50,842 nucleotides of DNA from Bacteroidota bacterium (GCA_006226545.1 SBGR01000075.1:1-50842); one strand, 5' to 3'; shown: positions 30,832-40,088, counted from the stretch's first letter. The notes: a model not told the origin generated them from the sequence alone. Made by a program: numbers and translations.

Positions 30832-33093
30832 CTATTTCTTCATCTGCGCATCCACCACAGCGATAGTCACCATGTTCACAATCTCGCGAACGGAGCTACC
30901 CAATTGCAGGATATGCACTGATTTATTTAAGCCCAATAATACCGGACCAATCGCCTCTGCTACCTTCAGCTCTTGCAACATCTTATAAGCGATGTTACCG
31001 GCTGCCAGGTTCGGGAAGATAAAGGTATTGGCTGGAGCACCTTTCAGCTTGCTGAATGGGAAATTCTCTTCCAACATCTGCGGATTCAAAGCGAAGTTGG
31101 CCTGGATATCTCCTTCCACAATCATATCCGGATTTTCTCTGTGCAAAATTTTGATAGCCTCTTGAATTCCATTAGGCACTCTGCCTTCAGCAGAACCAAA
31201 ATTGGAATAAGAAAGCATCGCGATGCGCGGTTCAATATTAAAGGCCTTCACTTCTTTTGCCACCAAGCGGGTGATGTCTACCAGTTCTTGTGCACTTGGA
31301 TCCGGATTTACGGTAGTATCAGCAAAGAACAAAGGTCCTTTTTTGGTATTCATGATGTACATACCGGCTACCTTGCTGATGCCAGGCTGTACGCCAATCA
31401 CTTGCAAGGCCGGACGAATGGTATTGGCATAATTTACGGTTAAGCCGGAGATCAAAACATCCGCTTCACCAAACTCCACCATCATACTGCCGTAGTAGTT
31501 TCTGTCGCGCATCAACTTGGCCGCTGAATAAAGCGAAACACCTTTGCGTTTGCGCTTTTCGTAAAGCTTGTCGATGAAGTCTTGACGGAAAGCTGTTTCC
31601 TCATACGGATCAATCACTTTGATGCCTTCGATGTCCAATTGGTTCTCTGCAACCAATCGCTCAATCTTGTCTCTCCGTCCCAAAAGAATCGGCTCTGCAA
31701 TTCCTTCGTCGCGCACAATCTGCGCTGCCTTGAGTACCTTATAGGTATCAGCCTCCGCAAAGATGACACGCTTCGGATCTTGTTTCGCTTTTACGCTGAT
31801 ATAGGAGATGAATTTGTTCTCCAACCCAAGACGTGAACGCAATTCCGTTTCGTAGGCTTCCCAATCTTGAATCGGGTGTTTGGCTACGCCGCTGTCCATG
31901 GCCGCTTTAGCTACAGCCGGCGCCACGCGGGTAATCAAACGCGGATCGATTGGTTTAGGGATGATATAGAATTTACCGAAAGTGGTATTCTTCTCATTGT
32001 AAGCTGAATTCACAATCTCCGGAACCGGCTCTTTGGCCAATTCGGCGATGGCTTTCACTGCCGCCAACTTCATCTCTTCGTTTATTTCGGTAGCTCTCAC
32101 ATCAAGCGCACCGCGGAAGATGAACGGGAAGCCGAGCACGTTATTCACCTGGTTAGGGTGGTCGGAGCGTCCGGTAGCCATGATAATATCATCGCGGGTT
32201 GCGATAGCCAATTCGTATTCAATCTCCGGATCAGGGTTGGCCATGGCAAAAACGATAGGGTCTTTGGCCATCGACTTCAACATATCCGGTGAAAGGATAT
32301 TTCCCTTGGAAAGGCCTACAAATACGTCGGCATCCTTCATGGCATCTTCCAAGGTATGGATGTCGCGCGCTGTAGCAAACTGCGCCTTTTGTTTATCGAG
32401 CGATTCACGGTCGGAACGGATAACACCGCTCGAATCCAGCATCACTACATTGTCTTTGTTTACCCCAAGCGAAACGAAGATTTTGGTACAACTGATAGCC
32501 GAAGCTCCGGCACCGTTCACCACCAATTTCACTTCGCTCAATTTCTTGCCTGCAATTTCCACCGCGTTCAACAAGGCGGCACCTGAGATGATGGCCGTAC
32601 CGTGCTGGTCGTCGTGCATGATTGGAATATTGAGCTCTTTCTTCAAGCGCTCTTCAATCTCAAAACACTCCGGTGCTTTGATGTCTTCGAGGTTAACGCC
32701 GCCGAAAGTGGGTTCTAATAACTTCACCGTGCGCACAAACTCGTCTACGTTTTCGGTATCAATCTCGATATCAAACACGTCGATATCCGCAAAAATCTTA
32801 AACAGGATACCCTTTCCTTCCATCACCGGCTTGGAGGCTGCCGCACCAATGTTTCCTAGTCCTAAAACCGCAGTACCATTGGAAATAACCGCCACTAAAT
32901 TGCCTTTGCTGGTATACTTGTAAACATCTTCCGGCTCATCGGCGATGCGCAAGCAAGGCTCCGCCACACCCGGCGAATAAGCCAAGGTAAGGTCGCGTTG
33001 CGTTTGAGTAGGTTTTGTTGGTATCACCTCAATCTTACCGGGACGTCCATGAGAGTGGTAATTGAGGGCTTCTTCTTTGATCTTGTTCGACAT
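30832..33093 (-). CDS. maeB: NADP-dependent malic enzyme, MaeB type fused to a phosphotransacetylase-like domain
   Basis: 753 residues from MSNKIKEEALNYH; an upstream frame to 33153 lacks family sequence. The first ~420 residues are malic enzyme, with TLAYSPGVAEPC, GTAVLGLGNIGAAASKPVMEG, the metal and substrate site DDQHGTA, and NAD(P)-binding VNGAGASAIS. The last ~320 residues resemble phosphotransacetylase (PKRVIFAEADTYKVLKAA, then FADTTVNPDPSAQEL). They are thought to be regulatory in MaeB, where acetyl-CoA inhibits. The enzyme converts malate to pyruvate plus CO2 and supplies NADPH. Confidence 0.95.
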   Translation of the reverse strand: MSNKIKEEALNYHSHGRPGKIEVIPTKPTQTQRDLTLAYSPGVAEPCLRIADEPEDVYKYTSKGNLVAVISNGTAVLGLGNIGAAASKPVMEGKGILFKIFADIDVFDIEIDTENVDEFVRTVKLLEPTFGGVNLEDIKAPECFEIEERLKKELNIPIMHDDQHGTAIISGAALLNAVEIAGKKLSEVKLVVNGAGASAISCTKIFVSLGVNKDNVVMLDSSGVIRSDRESLDKQKAQFATARDIHTLEDAMKDADVFVGLSKGNILSPDMLKSMAKDPIVFAMANPDPEIEYELAIATRDDIIMATGRSDHPNQVNNVLGFPFIFRGALDVRATEINEEMKLAAVKAIAELAKEPVPEIVNSAYNEKNTTFGKFYIIPKPIDPRLITRVAPAVAKAAMDSGVAKHPIQDWEAYETELRSRLGLENKFISYISVKAKQDPKRVIFAEADTYKVLKAAQIVRDEGIAEPILLGRRDKIERLVAENQLDIEGIKVIDPYEETAFRQDFIDKLYEKRKRKGVSLYSAAKLMRDRNYYGSMMVEFGEADVLISGLTVNYANTIRPALQVIGVQPGISKVAGMYIMNTKKGPLFFADTTVNPDPSAQELVDITRLVAKEVKAFNIEPRIAMLSYSNFGSAEGRVPNGIQEAIKILHRENPDMIVEGDIQANFALNPQMLEENFPFSKLKGAPANTFIFPNLAAGNIAYKMLQELKVAEAIGPVLLGLNKSVHILQLGSSVREIVNMVTIAVVDAQMKK

Positions 33094-33201
33094 AATCGAT
33101 TTGCTTTTAAGCCGCACCAAAAATAGCAATAAATGGCAGATTGAAAGAGTCAAATGTCAGGAGACCTATTCAGCCAAAGGAGAATCGACTGGAAGTAATT
33201 T

Positions 33202-34746
33202 CTAATGGAACGAATACAGCAGTACCGAGTCGTTTTGCAGGATAGGCTGCAGTCCCCAAAGTTGTTTTAGGCTATCGGTATAATCCAGTCCTTTGAAAGC
33301 AATGGCATAATCAAATTGCCTCATCTGGTGCATGTTCACGGCCTGCGGAATATTGAGTCCGGTGGTATCTCGGATGCCAAAGCCTTGCCTACGAATGGCC
33401 ATAAACCCACCGTTCGGCGTATTATCGCCCAAAACAATAAACTTGGCTTTGCTATCGATGTGCAGCGAATCAATCACCTGGTAGTAGTTTTCGTAATGCT
33501 GAAACAAAGCAGCGAAATCGTCTTGTACGGCATAGCGATGGTCCAGCCCTTTATCGCTTCGCTTGAAAGACATCACTAAAAAAACCAGCAGCACAAGTTG
33601 AATCACTTTATAACCCTTCTGAGGCAAATCGCGCAGTTGCTCTTGAAAGGACAATAACGTTAAAGCGAAGGCTGAATAGAAGGTGATCACGTAATAATCG
33701 TGGTTCTGAAATTGGCGAAAGAACAACACGAACATCACGGCATAACCCAATAGTACAGGCAGGAACAATAGTGTCCACGGGTTTCGTTTCCGCATCAAAA
33801 GCAATAAGGCTCCAGTAAAGACGATGCCCCAAACAAACCAAAGATCGAGCTGATAATAATCGGGCCACCAGTATTCGGTGATGTGAATCCAAACCAAGTC
33901 GATTTGTTCCTTTGTAAGCGACCAATAGGGCGTAATCTCCATCAAGAAACAGGTATCGCAGTTCACCTTATTGTAGGCATTGGCATAGGCCGCCCAAGCC
34001 GCGCTCAAACCAAATGCGACGATGGCCCAAGCGAGGGACCAAAGCATCGCTTTCTGCTTTTTAATTGCAGCAAAAACAATATTGGAGCTAGCGAAAAGCA
34101 ATAGCACACCCGGCAATGCCAGCACGCTAACGAGAACTGTAATTTTGGTTAAGCCGGCCAAGGTGAAGCAGAGCAAAGCCCACCACGGATAGGTTTTCTT
34201 TCCGTTTTGCAACCAGAAATAGGAAAAAGACAATCCCATGAGGCATAGTCCGAGTGCCGGCACATCCGGTACCATACCGGTGGCATAGTAGAAAAATACC
34301 GTAGAAGAAAAAGGCAGCCAAGCCGTGATATAGGCGGCCATCAGCGACTTCAAGCGATGTAAGGCAATGCGGAAGAACGCATATATGCCGCCTAGTACGA
34401 TTAAGAAATCAAGCCAACGCAGCAGGTAAAGCTTCGGACCGCTAACCTTAAAGACCTGTGCCAGCAGGTAGTATAACCACGGAAACTCCCCGGCTGCTTT
34501 ACCGTCTTGTCCAACGAGGTTATAAATTCTCGGCTCGGCAAAAGGCACGTCAAATTGATAATAGCCCATCACAAAAGAGAGGCTATCCGTTTGGCGCATG
34601 AAATGGAGTCCGCGCGGACCAAGCCACAGGATATCCCAAAGTCCGATGAGCCCAAAGACCGGAATGGAAATCAATAAAAAATAGACCGCCGGATGCTGCA
34701 ACATCCAAACGCTTAATTGATTCCAGTATGCCAGTGCTTTTTTCAA
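33202..34746 (-). CDS. ArnT/PMT-like integral membrane glycosyltransferase
   Basis: About 514 residues from a TTG at 34746 (KKALAYWNQ). The frame stays open to 34818, and the first ATG is at 34704. About eleven membrane helices are predicted. The first loop has LHFMRQTDSLSFVMGYYQFD and EFPWLYYLLAQVF, the Bacteroidota form of the GT-C acidic motif. It would use a lipid-linked sugar on the periplasmic side. The C-terminal ~120 residues are soluble and periplasmic. Acceptor and sugar are unknown. It is transcribed alone and is divergent from a Crp/Fnr gene. Confidence 0.8.
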   Translation of the reverse strand: MKKALAYWNQLSVWMLQHPAVYFLLISIPVFGLIGLWDILWLGPRGLHFMRQTDSLSFVMGYYQFDVPFAEPRIYNLVGQDGKAAGEFPWLYYLLAQVFKVSGPKLYLLRWLDFLIVLGGIYAFFRIALHRLKSLMAAYITAWLPFSSTVFFYYATGMVPDVPALGLCLMGLSFSYFWLQNGKKTYPWWALLCFTLAGLTKITVLVSVLALPGVLLLFASSNIVFAAIKKQKAMLWSLAWAIVAFGLSAAWAAYANAYNKVNCDTCFLMEITPYWSLTKEQIDLVWIHITEYWWPDYYQLDLWFVWGIVFTGALLLLMRKRNPWTLLFLPVLLGYAVMFVLFFRQFQNHDYYVITFYSAFALTLLSFQEQLRDLPQKGYKVIQLVLLVFLVMSFKRSDKGLDHRYAVQDDFAALFQHYENYYQVIDSLHIDSKAKFIVLGDNTPNGGFMAIRRQGFGIRDTTGLNIPQAVNMHQMRQFDYAIAFKGLDYTDSLKQLWGLQPILQNDSVLLYSFH

Positions 34747-34860
34747 GGGAAGCAAAATACGGAAAGGCAAAGGACACAGGCAAACCCTGATTCTGATAAA
34801 GAAGGCTCTCCTGACCAAGACAATGAACTATATCGCCGGAATTCCCGATTATTGAAAAGC

Positions 34861-35442
34861 ATGATTGAGCAACGCAGATTGTTTTTGGAATTAACCACGG
34901 CAGCCGGACTGAGTGAATCAGATGCTGCAATGGTCATAGCGCAATCGCAGGTGAAAGAGCTCAAGCGTAAGGAATTCCTTCTTCAACCCGGCATGCAGTC
35001 GAAGCACATGCGTTTTATTGAACATGGAGCGATGCGGAGCTATTACATAGATGAGGAAGGCCATCAACATACCTTGCAATTAGGCATTGAAGGTTGGTGG
35101 ATCAACGACTTGTATAGCTACCTCACAGAAAAGCCTACCCGGATGTTCATTCAGGCTACGGAATCTACTGTGGTAACACTCCTACCGAAAAGTCTACTGG
35201 AAGATCAATTGCTCCGCTGTCCAACCCTGAGTCACTATTTCTTGAAGAAATTTCAAAAGGCGTATGTGGCCTTGCAAGAAAGGACCTTAGACCATTTAGG
35301 CACCGAAGCGATGGATCGTTATACCCAGTTTAGGCAAACGTATCCGGAGCTGGAACAACGGTTTCCGCAGTATATCATTGCTTCCTACCTTGGCATTACG
35401 CCGGAGTTTTTAAGTCAGCTGAGAAGCAAATACCGCAACTGA
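34861..35442 (+). CDS. Crp/Fnr-family transcriptional regulator
   Basis: 193 residues from MIEQRRLFLELTT; an upstream Met at 34717 lies inside the divergent gene. The cyclic-nucleotide-binding fold covers residues 1-125 (KEFLLQPGMQSKHMRFIEHGAMRSYY). It lacks the canonical cAMP phosphate-binding Glu/Arg motif and the Fnr cysteines, so the ligand is unknown. The C-terminal helix-turn-helix is YIIASYLGITPEFLSQLRSKY. This is the common Bacteroidota branch. It is followed by a membrane-protein gene and a DoxX gene on the same strand, which may be its targets. Confidence 0.88.
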   Translation: MIEQRRLFLELTTAAGLSESDAAMVIAQSQVKELKRKEFLLQPGMQSKHMRFIEHGAMRSYYIDEEGHQHTLQLGIEGWWINDLYSYLTEKPTRMFIQATESTVVTLLPKSLLEDQLLRCPTLSHYFLKKFQKAYVALQERTLDHLGTEAMDRYTQFRQTYPELEQRFPQYIIASYLGITPEFLSQLRSKYRN

Positions 35443-35483
35443 ATTTCTTAAACTAGTTCAATTTTTAGGGTTTTTAGCGAGTC

Positions 35484-35491
35484 TAGGTTTG
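35484..35491 (+). promoter_or_regulatory. -7 promoter element before the 35508 gene
   Basis: TAGGTTTG matches TAnnTTTG exactly. The predicted start near 35497 coincides with the first ATG (35496), so the in-frame ATG at 35508 is the more likely translation start. Confidence 0.5.
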
Positions 35492-35507
35492 CTCCATGAA
35501 AAAAGGG

Positions 35508-36143
35508 ATGCAAAACCGACTTCGCCTAGTGCTCATTGCCTTATGCCTTATACTCTTTAATCAGGCTATGGCACAAAGTCAGCGTTTTTCACTGGAGACA
35601 GTCTCCGGAAACCGTTCCATTGGTCAACAACATCTGTTTGGGTACCGGAATGCGAAATGGGAGTTTCAGCACTTCAGCTTAATCGACTTTGAATATGCAC
35701 AGAAACGAAATGCCATCTACTTTGTTCGGAGCTCAGCTTTGTATAAAATAGTCGATGGCCTTTATCTGCAAGCGGGTATTGGACTTAAAAACCCCGGCTC
35801 CTTCCATTCGCTATTGGGTCAATACCGGCATCAATCAAAACGCAGCAAACTGAGCTTGAGTAGTGGGTTTACGTGGCAGCAAGGCCGGAGTTGGGAAAAC
35901 AGCCTAAGCTTTGAATTGCATGGACCATCGCTACAAGGGTGGCAAACCTTCACCCGTATTTTTCTTTTAACGAACCTGCAAGAACAGCAGCTCATACGTG
36001 GTATCGCTCAATTCAGACTGGGGCTGACAAAAGGCAATCATGCTTTGGGCCTTGCCTTTAATCTAGACCGCTTTAGCGAAGGGCGCGAATTGCGCAATAC
36101 CGGACTTTTCTACAAAATCAATTTTATACCACATGAAAACTAA
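35508..36143 (+). CDS. Outer-membrane-type beta-rich protein (DUF2490/DUF481-like)
   Basis: 211 residues from the second ATG. A signal peptide (LILFNQAMAQ) precedes repeated amphipathic strands such as HLFGYRNAKWEFQHFSLIDFEY, shown here in part as YRNAKWEFQ and SLIDFEYA, with alternating aromatic residues through to the end. This suggests an outer-membrane barrel of ten or so strands; I cannot assign a family with certainty. It overlaps the DoxX gene by 11 bp. Its neighbourhood (Crp/Fnr regulator, DoxX) hints at a redox or stress-linked membrane role. Confidence 0.65.
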   Translation: MQNRLRLVLIALCLILFNQAMAQSQRFSLETVSGNRSIGQQHLFGYRNAKWEFQHFSLIDFEYAQKRNAIYFVRSSALYKIVDGLYLQAGIGLKNPGSFHSLLGQYRHQSKRSKLSLSSGFTWQQGRSWENSLSFELHGPSLQGWQTFTRIFLLTNLQEQQLIRGIAQFRLGLTKGNHALGLAFNLDRFSEGRELRNTGLFYKINFIPHEN

Positions 36144-36537
36144 AAACACCGATTTAGGCCTGCTTTTACTCCGCTTGGCCTTAGGCATCACCATGCTCTT
36201 TTACGGCATCAACAAATTACTTTACGGTGCCGATTTTATCAGGACTGCATTGACCGACATGGGTTTACCCGGCATCTTCTATTACGGGGTATTTGTGGGA
36301 GAAATCATCGCTCCACTACTTCTGCTTCTCGGTTACAAAACCCGTATCGCTGCATTGATTTTTTCGTTCAATATGCTCTGTGCCCTGCTGATGATGAAAA
36401 TGGGACTATTTTTCAGCCTAAACAACAGTGGCGGTTGGGCCATCGATTTAATTGTGATTTACATTTTAGGCGGACTGGTACTTTACTTTACCGGTTCAGG
36501 CAAGTATGCACTGAGTAGCAAATCAGCTTGGGATTAA
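36133..36537 (+). CDS. DoxX-family membrane protein
   Basis: 134 residues with four membrane helices. The DoxX/SURF4-like pattern is clear: LGLLLLRLALGITMLFYGI, then GLPGIFYYGVFVGEIIAPLLL, then LLGYKTRIAAL. DoxX proteins are small inner-membrane proteins tied to redox or thiol stress; some pair with thiosulfate or quinone oxidation. No partner enzyme is adjacent. The start overlaps the upstream gene, so it is part of the putative Crp-OMP-DoxX unit. Confidence 0.88.
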   Translation: MKTKNTDLGLLLLRLALGITMLFYGINKLLYGADFIRTALTDMGLPGIFYYGVFVGEIIAPLLLLLGYKTRIAALIFSFNMLCALLMMKMGLFFSLNNSGGWAIDLIVIYILGGLVLYFTGSGKYALSSKSAWD

Positions 36538-36604
36538 CCCGGCCCGTTTCGGCGGGCATTGCCCTGATGCAACCATTCCACGCCATGCTGCGTTTTTAAA
36601 ATCG

Positions 36605-37018
36605 ATGAAGCTCTACTCGCGCATCTTACTGCTCCTGCTATTTCCCGTGCTCCTTTCGGCATGTGAAAAGACGCGTTATTCGATGGACAATGATGTAAAC
36701 CTGCGTTACCAAAATCCAATCATTGTTATAAGCGATGACGCAGAAGTGGAAGTTGAATTCACCAAACTGGTAGAAGACTCACGCTGCATGGGCAATAAAA
36801 TGTGCATTTGGGGCGGACGTTTTACCGGGGAGTTTCTGTTGAATGGTCAGGATAAAATCTACCTCAGCCTTGGCGACTTAAGGCATCTTGCACAAGTACC
36901 TAAACATACAAGTGATGTTTACCAAGGTCATACCTTTACCCTTCTCAAAGCGGAGATTGAACCTGAAGACCAACGCAAAGCCAGAAAATACCGCATAACA
37001 CTGAAGGTGAGTAAATAG
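36605..37018 (+). CDS. Small lipoprotein with CxxxxxC loop
   Basis: 137 residues. The lipobox LLSAC places the anchor Cys at about 20. The mature domain is beta-rich, with a DSRCMGNKMCIWGGRF motif (two cysteines six apart). This motif is widespread in short Bacteroidota lipoproteins and probably forms a disulfide loop. A C-terminal strand ends in RKYRITLKVSK. Function is unknown. Confidence 0.8.
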   Translation: MKLYSRILLLLLFPVLLSACEKTRYSMDNDVNLRYQNPIIVISDDAEVEVEFTKLVEDSRCMGNKMCIWGGRFTGEFLLNGQDKIYLSLGDLRHLAQVPKHTSDVYQGHTFTLLKAEIEPEDQRKARKYRITLKVSK

Positions 37019-37075
37019 AAACTTGCTCTGTATACCAAAGCACTTCTTACGACGTTCAAGGATTAAAGCAGCCGT

Positions 37076-37705
37076 ATGAAAAAGTCCATATTCTTGTGCG
37101 CCGTCGTTTTCTTTTTTGCTGTTTCTTCTGCAAAAGCCCAATACCTTGAATTAGGTTTCTCCTTTGCTCCGAGTGTGAGTTCACTTCGGGGTAATGAGAT
37201 CATCAAGAAGTACCATAACCCGGTGCTTGCTTATGCGTTCGGACCAACAGTCAACTTGCATTTCAACAACAAACTGGCTCTGAGTTCAGGCTTATTTTTG
37301 GAGCAAAAGGCTACCGGAATTCATCCGGAAGAAAACGCCTTTTTCAGAGCCAACTTCGACTATATCAGTTTACCCTTAATGGCGAGGTATAGCTTTGGCC
37401 ATTTTGTGAAATACTACATTAATGCCGGCCCTTACTTCAATTATCTACTGCAGGAAACATCATTTTTTGCCAGTACTATAAACCCGGAGGATAAGTCGAG
37501 CGCCACCAACCAATTTCACCGCAGAGACATCGGACTCAGTACTGGAATAGGATTGCGTATGCCAATCGATTGCAACATTTTTTTCAATGCCGAACTCCGA
37601 CACAATTACGGCTTAACCAATATCAGTAAACTGCCCGTAGTGGAGAACGGAAAAATTCAAACCAACTCAACCAACTTGCTGATTGGATTTACGTGTTATT
37701 TGTAA
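37076..37705 (+). CDS. PorT-like outer membrane beta-barrel protein
   Basis: 209 residues with a signal peptide (FAVSSAKAQ). The order of strands is ELGFSFAPSVSSLRG, KLALSSGLFLEQKA, FDYISLPLMARYSFG, YYINAGPYFNYLL, DIGLSTGIGLRMP and LLIGFTCYL. This is the small eight-stranded barrel of the 'porin family/OmpA-like beta-barrel' group. The partner or ligand cannot be told. It stands 57 bp after the lipoprotein gene. Confidence 0.85.
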   Translation: MKKSIFLCAVVFFFAVSSAKAQYLELGFSFAPSVSSLRGNEIIKKYHNPVLAYAFGPTVNLHFNNKLALSSGLFLEQKATGIHPEENAFFRANFDYISLPLMARYSFGHFVKYYINAGPYFNYLLQETSFFASTINPEDKSSATNQFHRRDIGLSTGIGLRMPIDCNIFFNAELRHNYGLTNISKLPVVENGKIQTNSTNLLIGFTCYL

Positions 37706-37708
37706 TTC

Positions 37709-38164
37709 ATGAACTGCATGCGAACTATTTTGCTCACTACCCTGGTTATATTAAATGTTCATTTAGCAAAAGGGTATTCAGCAGATTCTTCGTATCTATT
37801 TCTGCGGGACTCCAGTAGCGGATTTATAGGTTCTTACTGCGGATTCGGAGGATACAATGAAGCCTTGTTGCATTTTGAATACTTAGTTCATTCCAAGAGA
37901 TTAGACTTGGTTGATTCCCTCCTTAACAGTTCTAATGCTGGAATTCAGTATTACGCTGCTGAAATCATTCTTTTATCAGACTCGGTAGCTTGTCATGCCA
38001 AGGCAAACGAAGTGAAAAATAGGCTACGAAGTAAAAATGCAGTCTTATGCATCGGAGGAATCCTACTCAATGGAATAAGCTTTGAAGCCTATTATTCAGA
38101 ACATCGGTTCCGGCATTTACGCAGAGAGGTGCACCGTGAACTCAAACGTATGTTTGAACCTTAA
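37709..38164 (+). CDS. Hypothetical secreted protein, 151 aa
   Basis: A signal peptide (about residues 1-22, VHLAKG) is followed by a helical domain with two conserved-looking blocks, FGGYNEALLHFEYL and GIQYYAAEIILLSD, resembling a HEAT-like helical repeat. Three cysteines lie in the mature part. It starts 3 bp after the upstream barrel gene, so the two are likely one unit. No family recognised. Confidence 0.65.
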   Translation: MNCMRTILLTTLVILNVHLAKGYSADSSYLFLRDSSSGFIGSYCGFGGYNEALLHFEYLVHSKRLDLVDSLLNSSNAGIQYYAAEIILLSDSVACHAKANEVKNRLRSKNAVLCIGGILLNGISFEAYYSEHRFRHLRREVHRELKRMFEP

Positions 38165-38252
38165 ATTTACATCGTTCATTGCATCGCTGAAAGATTACCA
38201 ACCACCGAACCTTCCATATCGTTTCTTAATCGCTAAGTTTACGAACCGATAG

Positions 38253-39302
38253 ATGACCCCCTCTAAACAACTACTCTTCTGCGTCTTATTCTTACTTAAA
38301 TTCCATTTGCTTGAAGCTACTACTTGGCGGGCAGCGATGCCTTATACTCAGCGCATTGAAGGACAAAGTGTAAAAATCAAAGCTCAATCTTATGACCCCT
38401 ATATCGGCAGCCCAATGTTGGGTAAAACCTCGGTTTACCATAGAAACAAACTGCTCTACACTTTAGACCAATACTATAGAGAACCATTGTATACTAGTCC
38501 AGATGGGCAATATTTGGTTCTTGTTCGCCTGACCAATTCAATTGGCGTAGGAAGTTATATTTCTGGCTGGGGGCATGTGAACTACAATCAGGCCGCGATT
38601 AAAATCTTCAAAAATGGAAAAGCCATAAAAGAATACAGGCTTCGTGATGTGATTGATACAGCTAAGCTTGCCCAGGATGGAAACCTTTTCTATTGGGGGT
38701 ATGCTAAAAACTTGAAACGCTCTAAAGCGGTTCAAGATGAATGTGAAATTTGCCGAGAGTCTTACGGCAAAAGACTGCTAAGCACATGCGATACCAGTAA
38801 AATCAAACCGGAAGAATGTGCGCTTTGTAGAGCAGCTTGCGATTCAGCTCAACTACTCTCAACCGAAGAAAGACTGGTCAAGAATCCTATTTACGTTTCT
38901 GGGGATACCTTGTTTATCCTGAGTAATCAACAAACCGTTATTAAGCTGAGCTTTCATGATCTATCGCTTCAGATTTCTCCTTTTGAGCACGTTGTTCCAG
39001 TTAAAAACGAGTACAAGCCACCGCTTTTGAAACGGAAATACAAGAAGATTCGATTGCCTGAAAAGTTTGAAGAGCCTCGTTTGAAAAACGGTAAAACACT
39101 GGAAGAAAGTGTTGCCGAATTGTTGGATCTCAGCGTTGACCACGATTTCAAAGGCCGTTATGCCGTTTACATGGGTAGTTTGGTAATCGATAAAACGGGG
39201 AAGTGCATTCAATACGATGGCAAAGTCTATGATAATACAGTCAGCCAATTCATGAATCAACAATCGATTCAGCCAGAAATGACCCAAAAATTGGAAGCCT
39301 AG
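38253..39302 (+). CDS. Hypothetical secreted protein with six-cysteine insert, 349 aa
   Basis: The signal peptide (about 1-22) is followed by a strand-rich domain with WD/propeller-like segments (SPDGQYLVLVRLTNS, then NQAAIKIFKNGKAIKEYRL). Between residues 164 and 196 six cysteines fall in the order CxxC, C, C, xxC, C (164, 167, 179, 189, 192, 196). This could be a metal site or a disulfide knot. The C-terminal ~90 residues are charged. A weak -7-like element (TAAGTTTA, 38234-38241) sits 12 bases before the ATG. No family recognised. Confidence 0.65.
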   Translation: MTPSKQLLFCVLFLLKFHLLEATTWRAAMPYTQRIEGQSVKIKAQSYDPYIGSPMLGKTSVYHRNKLLYTLDQYYREPLYTSPDGQYLVLVRLTNSIGVGSYISGWGHVNYNQAAIKIFKNGKAIKEYRLRDVIDTAKLAQDGNLFYWGYAKNLKRSKAVQDECEICRESYGKRLLSTCDTSKIKPEECALCRAACDSAQLLSTEERLVKNPIYVSGDTLFILSNQQTVIKLSFHDLSLQISPFEHVVPVKNEYKPPLLKRKYKKIRLPEKFEEPRLKNGKTLEESVAELLDLSVDHDFKGRYAVYMGSLVIDKTGKCIQYDGKVYDNTVSQFMNQQSIQPEMTQKLEA

Positions 39303-39408
39303 ATTAGGGAACAAGAATTCGACACATCGCTTATTCCCAAACGATTTGAAGCTTATTCGTTCCTGTGCATACTTCGCTTAACAGTGAAAACGGAAAGTCC
39401 ATAAAATA

Positions 39409-39436
39409 CAAAAGCCCGCTTCCCAGCGAGCTTTTG
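39409..39436. terminator. Bidirectional terminator between convergent genes
   Basis: The imperfect palindrome CAAAAGC-cc-GCT / AGC-ga-GCTTTTG, with a four-base loop, has T-runs on both sides. It lies between the 38253-39302 plus-strand gene and the minus-strand gene ending at 39473. Confidence 0.82.
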
Positions 39437-39472
39437 CCTTAACGTATATGGCTAGTCTAAAAGAAATTGCAA

Positions 39473-40033
39473 TTAGAAATCGTCTACGTTGGTATTGATG
39501 CGTTTGGATTCTGAACGTTCAAAATCTGAGTAGAACTCCAAAGTGAAAGTTCCTTGTGCATCTTGGTCGTCTAATGTGATACGCACATCATCCACCATCC
39601 AGTAGTACTGCACGCCTCCGGTGATTTCCTTCAACTCAGGCTCACCAAATTTGTACTTCAAGATATACTTCATCTCACCGAACTGCTTTTTGGTACCCAG
39701 CTCTTTTTTACCGATAACCATCACACCATTGAAACGGCCGTTCGCATTGAAGATATAGTAAATCTTGTCTACGTTTACGGTACCGATGGTCATGTCATCG
39801 TTCGCTAAGGTATACGCATTTTTATCGGTGATATCAGCGCTCTTGGTGAAGGTTAGCTTTTTGCCGTCTACTTTGATAGAGTCAACATGAGCGCCCCATT
39901 TGATGCCGCGAAAATCGGCAAGAACATAAGTCGGGCTTGACGACTTATTTGTGGATTTGTTTGCTTGTGCTGTGGCTTCCATTCCGAAAGCCGAAATCAT
40001 GCAAAGCAAGGCGATTAGTAAGGTCTTTTTCAT
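39473..40033 (-). CDS. Hypothetical secreted protein, 186 aa
   Basis: Start taken at MKKTLLIALLCM (40033); a longer frame to 40060 crosses the promoter. The signal peptide ends near ATAQA. The mature domain reads DFRGIKWGAHVDSIKVDGKK, then VDKIYYIFNANGRFNGVMVIG, then GGVQYYWMVDDVRITLDD. The pattern of a short helix and a beta sheet resembles small periplasmic proteins that sense or bind a ligand, but no family is certain. A perfect -7 element lies upstream. Confidence 0.75.
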   Translation of the reverse strand: MKKTLLIALLCMISAFGMEATAQANKSTNKSSSPTYVLADFRGIKWGAHVDSIKVDGKKLTFTKSADITDKNAYTLANDDMTIGTVNVDKIYYIFNANGRFNGVMVIGKKELGTKKQFGEMKYILKYKFGEPELKEITGGVQYYWMVDDVRITLDDQDAQGTFTLEFYSDFERSESKRINTNVDDF

Positions 40034-40057
40034 GTGGTTTAAAACATAAACTGAAGA

Positions 40058-40065
40058 CAAATTTA
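40058..40065 (-). promoter_or_regulatory. -7 promoter element of the 39473-40033 gene
   Basis: On the minus strand this reads TAAATTTG, a perfect TAnnTTTG. The predicted start near 40053 gives a 19-base leader to the ATG at 40033 and rules against the longer frame. Confidence 0.65.
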
Positions 40066-40088
40066 GTCGCCAGACCGAATGACGAAAG

